This document shows, in pieces, positions 26,391 to 38,102 of a stretch of DNA of 64,000 nt. The translations under genes and the position numbers were made by a program. The DNA is from Xestospongia bergquistia (taxonomy: Eukaryota > Porifera > Demospongiae > Haplosclerida > Petrosiidae), in contig OZ014418.1 in assembly GCA_963965975.1 (NCBI GenBank), positions 2,678,775 through 2,742,774 on the forward strand, given 5' to 3'. Below the pieces are notes generated by a model. It was not told the origin of the DNA and ran no database searches. It saw only the letters and a program-made list of their open reading frames with translations. Numbering within the stretch: the first letter of the stretch is position 1; every line of letters starts with the position of its first letter.

Positions 26391-27560
26391 ACAGTAACTT
26401 CAATACAGGCATCTCATTTTTAAGTGAGCAGATCATGTGTTCAAATCTTTAACATGTACAATGGCAAACAGTGAGTTTATTATTTGCTGAGCCCTTTGAA
26501 ATGTTAAAAAATGCCTCATTGGAATGACTGTTATTCCAGAATGGTTCAGGTATAAGTCTGGATCTAGTTGATGTGTTTGATATTTTAATTACTAATTCCT
26601 CATTTACTCATAACCATTCCTTTGAGAGGTGCTCAGAAAAATATAACTGTTCTGAAGGTATTGCACATAAAGCCTGTACTCACTGTGGTAGACCAAGTAA
26701 ATGGTTTGAATATTAGTTAAGCCTGTAATGCACAAGCAAGATAGAAATTGAAATAGAATTTTAAAATTAACTTATAATTCCAACAAAATACCAGCTATTT
26801 ACACAAAACATGACACAATATAACAAAGATCTAAAAAATGTCTTGATAAGAAACATATAATATAAATAAAGTATTCTAACTATCAAATGCAAGACATTAG
26901 CACTGACATCATATATAATAAGACCAATGCAAAAATTAACACTTGAAACAGAAATACAATTTTTAGAATATTACACTTGACAGAAATAAATTTAACCCAT
27001 ACGTTACATGAGGGGTTTTTCCTCAACACTGACCAAACCAATAATAAAACACTATACAGTTTTAATATTACTAAGTCAAATTTTACATTTGGTTTGAGCT
27101 CTGGTCATGGTTTTTGATTTAATTATAATGGCTGTGACTTCAGTATTTGTTTAATATTTCAACAATTTAAGTGTAGAATTTTATTGGCTGAAGTAATTTC
27201 TATGGCAACAGAGCACGACTTTAAATTTTATGGTGACATCGTTTAATAGTAAAAGTGACATGGACATACTGAATGGATTTATTGATTGAAATGAGAAAAT
27301 CAATAGACTTAGTTTTCACATATTTAATGTAGTACATAACAACAACAGTGAGTATTGTAAAATACATTGTTAACTGCATACATGTACAAAGTTATTTTCA
27401 TTCAGTTTTTTATACATTTTTTGTTTATGACTGTTTCTTGTTAAGCATCACTTCATGTTACAACAAACACTTAATGACTAGTTTATTTTATTTTATTAAC
27501 TATTAGTATCAATTACTGGAAACTTTAAAATATTTACAGTATCAAAGAGAATTCTGTTGA
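26391..27560. other. Intergenic, nothing recognised
   Basis: AT-rich sequence between the decayed paralog and the 3' end of the receptor kinase. I see no exon, terminal repeat or tandem array. Confidence 0.5.
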
Positions 27561-27563
27561 TTT

Positions 27564-27569
27564 TTTATT
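27564..27569 (-). promoter_or_regulatory. Candidate polyadenylation signal of the receptor kinase
   Basis: AATAAA on the minus strand, about a dozen bases after the stop codon of the kinase gene at 27581. Confidence 0.5.
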
Positions 27570-27580
27570 CCATCAAAGTT

Positions 27581-30500
27581 TCATTCTTTGTCTTCTTCAA
27601 CGTCTGAACTGGTGTAGTATAGCTTGTGTGAGTCAATGTTTAGATCAATGTATGGCATGTGATCTTGTTGACAACAAATAAGATTGTCAAATTTTTCTCG
27701 GAGTAATGTAAATGTTGGTCTGCTATGTGGATCTACCATCCAGCATTCTACCATAATTTCATAACTGTATAATATACAACAGCAATAAAGTCTTTGCATT
27801 AAACTATACAACGTACACATCTTTTGAACAGTTATCTGGTTTCTCTAGTCTCAGACCACTTTGTATAAATTCCAGTATTTCACTATTTGGTATGGATGGA
27901 TAAGGAGATCCACCTACATAAAAATACAAGAAACCAAAAGTAATGCATAATTTAATTTGATATTATACTCCATTACCTAATGTTGATATTTCCCATAGAG
28001 TAACTCCATAAGCCCAAACATCAGAAGCAGACGTAAACTCTCTATTACAGAGAGATTCTATTGCCATCTGTAATGTTTATTATTATTATTGTTATTATTA
28101 TTTGGTCACGTGATCAAGTGTGACCTCGTGTTGTTAATATCTAACCTTGTGAATTGAGTTATCCTAAAGAATCTGATTGTTGGTATATCAAACAACATTA
28201 TAATTGGCGACGAGAGGATATATTTTATGGTCATTTTAAGTCCAAATGGCTACTAAGCTTGATTTGGCATCGCTTCCACCGTTTGATCCTATTTCGGACC
28301 CGACATCGTTGAGTCAACGTTGGAAAATATGGAAACGACGCTTCGAGACATATCTAGTGGCTGTGGGAGTCACAGATGATCAGCAGAAACGCGCTCTGTT
28401 ATTATACCAGGCAGGAGCTGAAACTCAAGAAATATTTGAAGCGATTCCAGAAGCAGGAAATGATTATGCGTCCGCCATGAAGAAGCTAGATGATTATTTC
28501 ACACCTAAGAAAAATATTGATTATGAAGTTTTCCAGTTCCGACAAATCACACAACATGATGGTGAAACGATCGATCAATTTGTAACCAGGCTAAGAAAAT
28601 TAGCTGTCCACTGTGAATTTGCTGATATTGACAGGGAACTCAGGTCAATGATTATTCAAAATTGCAAATCAAAACACCTAAGACGATATGCGTTACGAGA
28701 AGATGACCTCACACTTGAGAAACTACTAGCAAAAGCCAGAGCACTAGAGGAAAGTGAGAGATTAGCCAGTGGCATGGAACAATCAAGTAATTACGAAAGT
28801 GCAAGACTGATTAAACATCAACAGTTTAAGTCGAAAACAAAAGTAACCCAGTCAACGAAACCTAAATTATCACTTTATGAATGTACTCGATGTGGGAAAA
28901 CACACAACAAAGGAATGTGTCCTGCTAGAGGTGAACAGTGTCACAAATGTTTAAAATTCAATCACTTCGCAAAAATGTGTCGACGAAATAATAGAACTCG
29001 AAACAAACTACAACCATCTCATGTTCGTAAAATTAGTGAAAAGTCAACGCCAAGTAGCAGTGAGGAAGAATACGTTTATACTCTTGGTGATAATACTGGC
29101 AAAGTCCCTGAGATGATGGTCAAAATAAATGGAGTACCAATTAAAGTCACAATTGACACTGGAGCATCAATCAACATTATTGATGAATCAGCATTGATGA
29201 CAATCAACAAGAGGAAACAGGTGACCCTTCGAAACTCATCCACTCGAATTTGTGCATATGGATCCCAGTCGTGTTTAAAAGTATTAGGTCAATTTGATGC
29301 ACAAGTACAAACAAAAGATAGCAGTATCAAAGCGACAATCCACGTACTTCAAGGTACAAATGGCTCTCTCATGAGTTATATTACAGCCCGAGAACTTGGA
29401 CTAATTAAGGTTAATGTTTGTGCTATGAACATCAAACAGTTGACAGAACAGTATGCTGAAGTATTTGAAGGAGTTGGTAAATTAAAGGACTACGAAGTAA
29501 TGTTGCACATAGATGAGTCGGTAACTCCAGTAGCACAACCGGCACGACGAATTCCATTTCACATGAGGAAGCAAGTTGAGATAGAGCTGGAAAGATTAGA
29601 GAAACAAGACATCATTGAAAAGGTAGATGGTCCCACTCCATGGATTTCTCCATTAGTAATTATTCCCAAAAGGAATGGTGAAGTTCGTCTCTGCATTGAT
29701 ATGCGGATGGCAAATAGAGCTATACTTAGAGAACGGCACCCCAGTCCCACAGTAGATGATTTGATACACTCTCCTAATGGTGCAACTGTATTTTCCAAGT
29801 TAGATTTGAGATCAGGATATCACCAGTTGTCTTTAGCTTCCGAAAGTAGATATATCACTACTTTTGCAACACACAAAGGATTACGAAGGTATAAACGACT
29901 GAATTTTGGAACTAATTCAGCCAGTGAGATTTTCCAGAATGCTATTAATGAACAAGTCAGAGACATTCAAGGTGTAATCAATATTAGTGATGATATCATT
30001 GTGTTTGGCGAAACTCAAGAGAAACACGATGAAGCACTGGAAGCAGTATTCAGAAGACTCTTGAGCGTAGGATTAACAGTAAACAAAGAAAAATGTGAAT
30101 TTAACAAAAAGTCACTTGAATTTTTCGGATTTGTCTTCTCAAGAAAGGGCATTTCTCCAGATCCTCGAAAGGTCAAGACAATACAAGAAGCAAAACCGCC
30201 ATCATCAACCACAGAAGTACGAAGTTTTATCGGCATGGCAACCTACTGTGCCAAGTTTATTCCAAATTTCAGTGACATTACAAAGCCACTACGGGAGTTA
30301 ACAAAGAAAAATGTCAACTTTAAATGGACAGAAAAAGAAAGAGAATCATTTGAGCAAGTTAAGCAAATGTTGACTAGTGACACAGTGATGGCTTATTTTG
30401 ATGGAACGAAGCAAACGGAGCTCACTACAGATGCCTCACCATGGGGATTGTCAGCCATATTGTCACAAAAGACACCCGGTACAGATGACCGAAGGATAGT

Positions 30501-33500
30501 TGCTTATGTGAGCAGATCGTTATCAGCCACAGAACAGAAGTATTCACAGACAGAAAAGGAAGCTCTTGCTATAGTTTGGGCAATCAAGCGACTACACATA
30601 TATTTGTTTGGTGGTCATTTCACGTTAGTCACAGATTGCAAGCCACTTCAATTCATTTTTGAGAATAAAAAGTCGAAAGCATCGGCAAGAATTGAGAGGT
30701 GGAACATGTTATTACAAGAATATGATTTTTCAGTTAGACACATAAAGGGAGAGAAAAATCCATCTGATTACTTATCGCGACATCCGAGCCAGAATGTTAC
30801 TGAAGACGAAGTTAAAGTTGCGGAAGAATATGTCAAATTCATCAGTATTAATGCAGTTCCAAAGGCAATGTCACTAGCAGACATACAGAAAGCAACAAAA
30901 GAGGATAAAACATTACAAAGGTTGGTACAAAGTGTTAGATCAGGAAAATGGGATTTTTCTGGTGAAGTCAATGTAAAAGAACTCAAGCTATTTCACAAAG
31001 TTCGTGATGAATTGACGATACACAGTGATTCGAATATCATTCTCAGAGGAACTCGAATTGTGATACCAAGTGCACTAAGAAAACGTGCAATGGAGTTGGC
31101 TCATGAAGGACATCAGGGACTAGTTAAGACAAAGCAATTGATCAGAGAAAAAATATGGTTCCCAGGAATTGACAAAGAAGTAAAACAAGTGATAGACTAT
31201 TGTACACCATGTCAAGCAAACACATCAAGTTTATGTCCAAGTCCATTACAGATGTCAGAGTTGCCACCAGAGCCATGGCATACTGTACATGTAGATTTTT
31301 GCGGACCTTTCCCCACTGGTGAATACCTATTAGTTGCCATAGATGCATATTCACGATTTCCTGTAGTTGAAATTGTCCAGACGACCTCTGCTAAAAGTAC
31401 AATCGTGAAGTTAGAAAAAATATTTTGTACTCATGGTATTCCAAGAATTCTGAAAAGCGACAATGGACCTCCTTTTAACAGTCAAGATTTTAAAGTGTTC
31501 ATGCAAGAATATGGAATCAATCACAGAAGAGTGACACCATTGTGGCCGCAAGCAAATTCCGAAGCAGAAAATTTCATGAAGCCATTGTCAAAAGCGATAA
31601 AAAGTGCTCATGTAATGAAGAAGGACTGGAAGAAAGAAGTCAATGTATTTTTACTAAATTATAGAGCTACACCTCACTTGACGACAAACGAACCTCCATC
31701 TAAATTGTTGTTTAATAGAGTCATAAACACAAAACTTCCAGAATTGGTAAAGCAACAAGATCATCCAGTTAGAAAGAGAGATAAAGAAAAGAAAGTACAA
31801 ATGAAAGAAGATGCAGATAGAAGAAGAAGAGCCAAAGTGTTGGAGTTGAAAGTAAACGATGTGGTACTAATGAAACAGAGGAAAATCAATAAATTTTCAA
31901 CAATGTTTGATCCAGTTCCATTCAAAGTAGTGAGAGTGAAAGGATCGATGATAACAGTAACTCGAAATGGAAAGTATCTTACGAGAAACATATCAATGTT
32001 AAAGAAAGTTAAAGTCAGTGGAAATGTAACAGATGATAGTGATTATGATATAGAAGATGACAGAGATAAACAAGAAAGTGATGAGCAAGACAGAAATGAA
32101 CAAGATAGAGACGGAAATGAATCAAGGTATCCTGTGAGGAACAGGAAACGTGTTCAACGATATGGACAGAACATTTACAATTATTGATAACAATTTGTGT
32201 GAGTTATTTACATTGGTATTTGAGACATATTTCATTATGTTATTTGAGTTATTATTTTATTTTGAGAGAAAGGGAGATGTTGTAATGTTTATTATTATTA
32301 TTGTTATTATTATTTGGTCACGTGATCAAGTGTGACCTCGTGTTGTTAATATCTAACCTTGTGAATTGAGTTATCCTAAAGAATCTGATTGTTGGTATAT
32401 CAAACAACATTATACCATCCATTTCCAGGGAAGTCGACCTCTGGTATTCTTAACATAAATGTCATTATCTCCTAATGTTCGAGACATTCCAAAATCTGAT
32501 ATCTTTAACTTCTTTTCATTTCCCACTAATATATTACGACAAGCCAAGTCACGATGAACTAAACCAAGACTGGCTAAGAATTCCTGAGAAGCAATGAGAA
32601 AGAAGATATCAAGAAAATATTGTGATCAATATGGACACACTATATGCAATACATATGACTTCATATTTCATGAGTTATAATATACCATGCCTGAAGCTAT
32701 CTGATAAGCAAATGATAGAAAATTCACAGACTCAACAGCTCCTAGTTCTGCATATGGAGATTTTAAATCAGGTATGACAATACTGAGTCTCTTAGGTGAG
32801 CAGTCGTCTGTCCTTGACATCTATTAACAATAATTATTTCAAATTATTATATGCATTTACCATGTGATATTCAACCTTCTCATAGTTTGAACATTGACCA
32901 GCTGTTATCATAATTTGTTTTTCAGTTATCTGAAAAATTTAAAAATTTCCTCAGTGACTGTCACTGTGTCATTATTTAAAATGCTTACTGCATTCCTGAT
33001 GGATTTTAAATAAGAAAGAAGGTCACCATGTTTTACAAACTCCATAATAAGATAAAGAGGTTCTTCAATAGTGACACACCCAACCATATTTACAACATGA
33101 GGATTCCTTCCTTTAGCTATATTTTTCATTGTATTAATCTCTTGAAGAAAGTCAGCTCTCTCACTTGCACTGGCAGTACCTAAAGACATTTAAGGAAATT
33201 ATTAATGTTTCGGTACAAAGGATCTCACATTTTAACTGTTTGATTGCCACAATGGGACATATATTATTCCTTATTGAGGCTAGTACTTTGGAATTGCTGT
33301 CTAGACCCACAATCACACCCTGAAAAACATATCCAAAAAATCCTTCCCCCAATCTTTTTTCAATTATAACTTGACTAGCAGGGACTTCCCACTCATCTAC
33401 TTTCATAGTCAACTTTTGATTCAGCCATAGAGTTTGACTCACTATTCCTCTGTTTTGCATACTATTGATCTCCTGAAAAGATCCAAAAAATTGCACAAAG

Positions 33501-36500
33501 TCAGTGTTTAAACAATACCTTAAACGATTTCAAGTATTGTTTTCTTATATGATATCGTTGATATAGTACAACTGCTGTTGCACAGATCAGTACAATAAGA
33601 ACCAATCCAATCAATGATCCTGTTACATTTCCAATAATGTCCGCGTTGCTACTATCTATCAGGAGTAGGAATATATAAACATTTCAGGGTGCTAGCCAAG
33701 CATATGTTATTAACCCTTGCAGCTTACTGCATAAAGGATTGTTTCAGTATTTGGTTTATTTGTGTGTATGTGTCTATCTGTTAACTACCAATGCACTTTG
33801 AACTGCTCTTATGTGGCAACAATAGTGTTACAGTTACAAAAGTTTACAGAGAAACGATGATAAGCAGTTGGACTGTCAAACGGAAGACAAAGCTAAAAAA
33901 GTAGGACTTTTTGAAAAGCACAAGAAAGAGACTAGGGACTGGTGTTACAAAAGCTGGCTAAGTCTACAAAATGCACAAGTTAGCAAAAAACAGAGTCTTA
34001 TAAAACTGCATCTTGACTGTAATTGTCACTGCCACACCCATTATTGTTAGACCTGCACTTGTCACCCCTATAGTTCAAACACCATTTACCACCCTGCATC
34101 ACTTACATTAAATAAAAATATTCGCATGATCCTGTTGCCTATTTTATTTTAAGTGTTTATGAAGTTATCATGCAGTGCAGCATCATAATTTTAAGCAAAC
34201 TAACATCATTATAGAAACTACAGCAAGGGTTCTGTACTTTATTCCCTTTCATTATACAATGATAAATTTACTTACCAATAGATGATTGTATAGTGGGCCT
34301 CAATGTAGGTTTGATCGTAGATTCTACAAGAAATATGAGAAATTTTATGAATTGAAATAATTGCCAAATAAGCTATTAAACATTATTACATTTAGATTAG
34401 TTATCTCACCATTATAATATTGTGTAGTTAGCTCCAGTGTAGTAGAACTAGTAACATGTCCTTGACAATGAGGATCATTTGGATATTTTGATAGCCTAAC
34501 TGGTTCACTCCAATTACTCCAAAGGTAGTTGTTTTTTGTACGAATCTAACAGCAACAAAATGACACTCTTTTACTTTATTCAATTATTTGTACTACCTGC
34601 AAATACAAGCAAAACAGTTCCTTAATTTGATATATTGCACTTGTATTAATAACAGCTTCAGTGACATTTCTCTTGTAAAGATTAATCATTACATTTCTTG
34701 TGAAAATATGTCAAGCTACCTTTATTGTGAGAGTATATGAATAGTAAATTGGTTCATCTTCACTAGTTGGTAGTAGATACTCACGAGCAATACGCAACTT
34801 TGACTTAGTTAATTTGCCATTAAGAGATTCTGGAGGTTCCCACAAAACATCCAAATATAGCTTTTTACTTGTTAATATTAAGTTTTGTATTACAATATTG
34901 CTAGCATTAACAGGAAATGGTGGTACAGGATGAGAATCTACAATGCAACTTTTATAGTGGGGCATGTGTCTCCATGGATACAAATGGTTGCTAATGGTAT
35001 CCACCTTGAGGGATTTAATAAGTTTAGTTTAGTCATATCCTGGAAGACATTGGATTACCCTTAGTTTGTACTTCCTGTTCATATTTTCTATTGGCATAAG
35101 GTTCTTCATAAGAAAAACATTGATAGTCGCGTTAGCCTTGTAGCAGAAAAAAATACATTAATTTTATAGACAGCAAATTGTTTATAGCAAATATAATTTG
35201 CACATGCTTGAGCTTACATTTGGTTTGATTCTAATTGTTTCATATATTTTTAAAGTAATATCGATAGAAAAAGTAGTATCCACTAATTGTGGTGTTAGAA
35301 TAAATTTATCAATAGCCTCTAACAATCCTTGAGATATCTCTGCTAATGTCCATTTAACATATACATCAAATTTTCCATTGGATTGATACTGTCGACTACA
35401 AATCAAGTTAATTGTTGTTGGAGGAGCACTCACAGCTATTAGAAGAGAAACATAAATTACATTATAAAGATATTTGCATTGGAAACTCAAGTTAAAGAAA
35501 ATATATATTATTAATTATCTCCAGATACTTACACTCTGGATTGACCAACTTGGCAGTAATTTGTCCATCATTGAGTGTAGTTGGTTCACTTATTAACTAA
35601 TAAAGATCAAAATAATAATTATATCAAATAGTTATTTATAAACTAACTCTAACAAAATACTTGCATCGGAAAAATAGTGGTTTATTTGGTGCATCTGCAA
35701 TGATTGTAATGTTCATAGCATTCTAAAAAAGAGTGTACTTATTATAAGGTATCGTGTAGAGTCTCATTCACATTACATTTAAATTAAAATATGATTATTA
35801 GTGAATCTACTAAAACTAGTGCTACAATAGCAACAATATTCTGTACAAAGCTTAAATGTTTATTGCAGAAAATTCTGAGTTGTACAATAGCTGTTGTCTT
35901 ACTTTATCAATACAGTATTCATAAGTTTTTCCAACTCCACCACAACGATTAGTCTGAGAAAAAAGAGTCAGTCGATAGTTTGACAGGAATGATGCATCTG
36001 CATAAAATATAAAATATATAGTATTTCATCACAAGAATTTATTAACACAATTTAATCTCACTTTCTGGTTTAGGCCACGAGAAGGTAGCTAGTGCATGAC
36101 CAATATAGCCATCTCGGAAATCTTCCATATAGTAAGTTTGAATGTCTAAATAATGGACCTGGCTTGGATAGTCTTCTGCATAGGAACGTCTACTGATAAT
36201 CTCAACTTTGTTTGGGGAATACAGACTGTCACCAAATTTGGTTACAGCTTTGTAAGAAATATTGACATTATCACAAGCAGCAAATTCTAAATTTAAATAT
36301 CCACTACTGCTGGGCTGAAAAATAGATATCATTATTAAAATGTGAATAATTGAGTATTACAGCTCACTGTCCAAATGTAGACTGAATTATTATCTCTTGG
36401 AGTGAAGATTTTGAAAACAAAGGAGGTCATATGAACAGTCTCATCTTCTCCACTGCCTACATTAGTAGATACTCCAGAGGCAACATTGTATACATATTGG

Positions 36501-38102
36501 TCTTCATATGGTGGATTTAATGGAAAAATTAATGGAGTAGAGTTAGGTTTTGCCAGAGTCAATGAGGGAACTAGATACAGTTAATAAATAAAGTCAAATT
36601 ATATAATAGACTTACCAGTAGACTTTAGCTCCTTATTATATACTTTACAGCCAAAGAAGCAAAGAGGGACACTCTATACAACAGTATGATTATTGTTATT
36701 TATAACAACTATAATATGGTAGAATTGATACTTACACATGTAACATTACACTTAGTGTGTGAATAGGTGCCAGCTTCAGAGCATTCATTTATCTATAGAA
36801 TGTCAAAATTTAAAGTCATAAAGAGAATACAATACTTACACATTGATCTCTACACTCTTCAGTAGTTATATTAATGTTATTGGATTTGATTGCACAACCT
36901 CTTTGACAGCTTAAGATCTAAAATGTACCCATTGCATTTTGACAATATAGTCTAGTGCTATACCATTTGGTAAATTGTGCAGTTTCCAGTGATTTGATAG
37001 AAGCCAAGTGAGTACCATTGTCCCTATAGTAAAATGAATGTTTCAATAGCCACTATAGATTTGATTGCAAACCCTTGTTGACAATTTATAATTTAAAACA
37101 GTAATGCCACAATTTGTCAATTAAATCAAGTAATATCATTGTTAAATAATGCAGTTTAAAATAATTTGAAAGAAGCTGTAAGTACCATTTTCGCTATGAT
37201 AAGAGACCCCTTGCATTACCACTTTAATTTTTTGTGTCTATTAAAGATTTTATTGTGTACATGAAAATGTGGTCATAGTCTGATAAATATCCTGTTTATG
37301 AAATCTTTATTATATTATATGCCCACACATAACATCATTATGACTAGAGCATAAAGGTAGTACTCCTACATGGGGATTTTAATAACTGTATAGGTTATAA
37401 GCCCATTCAGCATCTTTTGTTAACATTTTGTCTGTGGTTATCAATGGACTACCTTCCTCTAATAAACATTTAGACTAGCATGCATATTAGCACATAAATA
37501 TGAACAATGATTTAAATTAAAATGTTCCACAAATATTAATGAAAAATACATACTATACATAAGTACATGCACATGCATAATTACAACTAAATGGGGATAA
37601 GATAACAAAGTATTGCTATGAAGGAAGAATTACTACTTAAGTGCTGCAATTATTTAAATTTAATAAAGTAAGAAAAGCAGAATGCCTCTAGTGTTTTCTG
37701 TTAGCATGTTTAAATGACATAGACTGGTTATTTTGTCAAACTTACTTGAGATGTTGGAACCACATCTGAGAGATATTTACTAGACAACTGCAAGGTAAAT
37801 AAGAAGTTATTGTAACAATTATTGCTAGCTTTGTGATATATTACTGCTGTAGTGAGTGGCTCTCACATTATTATGAGAGGAGAGGCCCAGAGCAAGCTGA
37901 TAAACCAAGTGTGCACACATGGTGATAACCTTACCATATCAACACAAGATGAAAGACATTTAGCCTGCATTACTGCTTCAACTTCTGTAGATGCATCTGG
38001 AAAAATATTGGATGATTTGTAGCAGCATTTTTCTGCACAGCTACAGCTGACTACCAATATAAGTGACAGCAATTGAGGATATAGCATTGTAAGCATTGAC
38101 AA
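27581..38102 (-). CDS. Receptor tyrosine kinase, split by an LTR retrotransposon
   Basis: Starts at 38102 with a signal peptide ([20 protein letters not shown]). Exons: 38102-37935, 37787-37746, (two uncertain small exons 37474-37453 and ~37020-36962), 36917-36840, 36792-36736, 36673-36616, 36570-36368, 36314-36062, 35997-35903, 35722-35654, 35596-35533, 35435-35218, 35136-35059, 35004-34720, 34545-34410, 34323-34276. Membrane exon 33655-33519 carries [16 protein letters not shown]. Kinase exons: 33472-33229, 33179-32989, 32929-32861, 32820-32686, 32583-32415 joined to 28063-27977, 27913-27817, 27764-27581. The ectodomain has small Cys-rich exons, then fibronectin-III-like units, including one with LWSNWSEP. 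Kinase hallmarks are [28 protein letters not shown] and KWMAIES, with [13 protein letters not shown] near the end. Removing the gypsy element restores the exon in frame (256 nt). On this haplotype the kinase cannot be read through unless the insert is spliced out. The ligand is unknown. Confidence 0.8.
28069..28202 (+). repeat. 5' LTR
   Basis: 134 bp starting TGTAATGTTTATTATTATTA and ending AAACAACATTATA. It includes a palindromic TGGTCACGTGATCA-type segment around an E-box CACGTG. It is identical by eye to 32281-32414. Confidence 0.93.
28204..28217 (+). promoter_or_regulatory. Primer-binding-like site
   Basis: TTGGCGACGAGAGG begins two bases after the 5' LTR, the position of the tRNA primer site. 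TGGCGACGAG-type sites are usual in several animal gypsy lineages. Confidence 0.6.
28246..32187 (+). CDS. Ty3/gypsy Gag-Pol polyprotein
   Basis: A single uninterrupted frame of 1313 codons from an ATG shortly after the primer site. In order: Gag at ~1-200; two CCHC-type zinc knuckles at ~213-246 ([27 protein letters not shown]); aspartic protease with IDTGAS at ~303; reverse transcriptase at ~430-620 with [12 protein letters not shown] and catalytic ISDD in place of the common YxDD; RNase H with TTDASPWG and TEKEALA; and integrase with an HHCC finger (HEGHQG...CTPCQ), [15 protein letters not shown] and a Glu in ANSEAENF. The C-terminus is acidic then basic. It copies element RNA into DNA and inserts it. 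Fusing gag and pol in one frame without a shift is known in several gypsy clades. No envelope gene is present. Confidence 0.96.
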   Translation: MATKLDLASLPPFDPISDPTSLSQRWKIWKRRFETYLVAVGVTDDQQKRALLLYQAGAETQEIFEAIPEAGNDYASAMKKLDDYFTPKKNIDYEVFQFRQITQHDGETIDQFVTRLRKLAVHCEFADIDRELRSMIIQNCKSKHLRRYALREDDLTLEKLLAKARALEESERLASGMEQSSNYESARLIKHQQFKSKTKVTQSTKPKLSLYECTRCGKTHNKGMCPARGEQCHKCLKFNHFAKMCRRNNRTRNKLQPSHVRKISEKSTPSSSEEEYVYTLGDNTGKVPEMMVKINGVPIKVTIDTGASINIIDESALMTINKRKQVTLRNSSTRICAYGSQSCLKVLGQFDAQVQTKDSSIKATIHVLQGTNGSLMSYITARELGLIKVNVCAMNIKQLTEQYAEVFEGVGKLKDYEVMLHIDESVTPVAQPARRIPFHMRKQVEIELERLEKQDIIEKVDGPTPWISPLVIIPKRNGEVRLCIDMRMANRAILRERHPSPTVDDLIHSPNGATVFSKLDLRSGYHQLSLASESRYITTFATHKGLRRYKRLNFGTNSASEIFQNAINEQVRDIQGVINISDDIIVFGETQEKHDEALEAVFRRLLSVGLTVNKEKCEFNKKSLEFFGFVFSRKGISPDPRKVKTIQEAKPPSSTTEVRSFIGMATYCAKFIPNFSDITKPLRELTKKNVNFKWTEKERESFEQVKQMLTSDTVMAYFDGTKQTELTTDASPWGLSAILSQKTPGTDDRRIVAYVSRSLSATEQKYSQTEKEALAIVWAIKRLHIYLFGGHFTLVTDCKPLQFIFENKKSKASARIERWNMLLQEYDFSVRHIKGEKNPSDYLSRHPSQNVTEDEVKVAEEYVKFISINAVPKAMSLADIQKATKEDKTLQRLVQSVRSGKWDFSGEVNVKELKLFHKVRDELTIHSDSNIILRGTRIVIPSALRKRAMELAHEGHQGLVKTKQLIREKIWFPGIDKEVKQVIDYCTPCQANTSSLCPSPLQMSELPPEPWHTVHVDFCGPFPTGEYLLVAIDAYSRFPVVEIVQTTSAKSTIVKLEKIFCTHGIPRILKSDNGPPFNSQDFKVFMQEYGINHRRVTPLWPQANSEAENFMKPLSKAIKSAHVMKKDWKKEVNVFLLNYRATPHLTTNEPPSKLLFNRVINTKLPELVKQQDHPVRKRDKEKKVQMKEDADRRRRAKVLELKVNDVVLMKQRKINKFSTMFDPVPFKVVRVKGSMITVTRNGKYLTRNISMLKKVKVSGNVTDDSDYDIEDDRDKQESDEQDRNEQDRDGNESRYPVRNRKRVQRYGQNIYNY
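32264..32280 (+). promoter_or_regulatory. Polypurine tract
   Basis: GAGAGAAAGGGAGATGT directly precedes the 3' LTR, where second-strand synthesis is primed in LTR elements. Confidence 0.65.
32281..32414 (+). repeat. 3' LTR
   Basis: 134 bp identical by eye to the 5' LTR, followed at once by the target duplication CCATC and the continuation of the kinase exon. Confidence 0.93.
33705..34230 (-). mobile_element. Old relative of the TTAACCTCGCTG element, in a kinase intron
   Basis: Read on the minus strand, this intron shares spaced blocks in the same order with 14131-14780. Examples are CCGTTTGAC, GAGCAGTTCAAAG..CATT, TTAACAGATAGACACATACA and a terminal GGGTTAATAA. Divergence is high and the left end is poorly defined. 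Confidence 0.45.
37030..37205 (-). pseudogene. Decayed duplicate of a receptor-kinase exon
   Basis: The segment at 37140-37205 resembles the probable exon at 36962-37020 (shared AGTACCATT, GAAAGAAGC and TGCAGTTT blocks) but is shifted and lacks proper splice sites. This suggests a local exon duplication that died. Confidence 0.4.

Larger units (their letters stand above)
28069..32414 (+). mobile_element. Complete Ty3/gypsy LTR retrotransposon
   Basis: The element is 4346 bp: a 134-bp LTR at each end, a primer-binding-like site, one long polyprotein frame and a polypurine tract. It is flanked by CCATC on both sides (28064-28068 and 32415-32419), a 5-bp target-site duplication. The LTRs appear identical base for base and the frame is open, so the insertion is recent and may still be competent. 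It lies antisense to the receptor kinase and inside one of its coding exons. Confidence 0.95.

Noticed and set aside
29559-31991. Minus-strand frames of 70-79 codons within the gypsy element
   Set aside because: Shadows of the polyprotein frame on the other strand.
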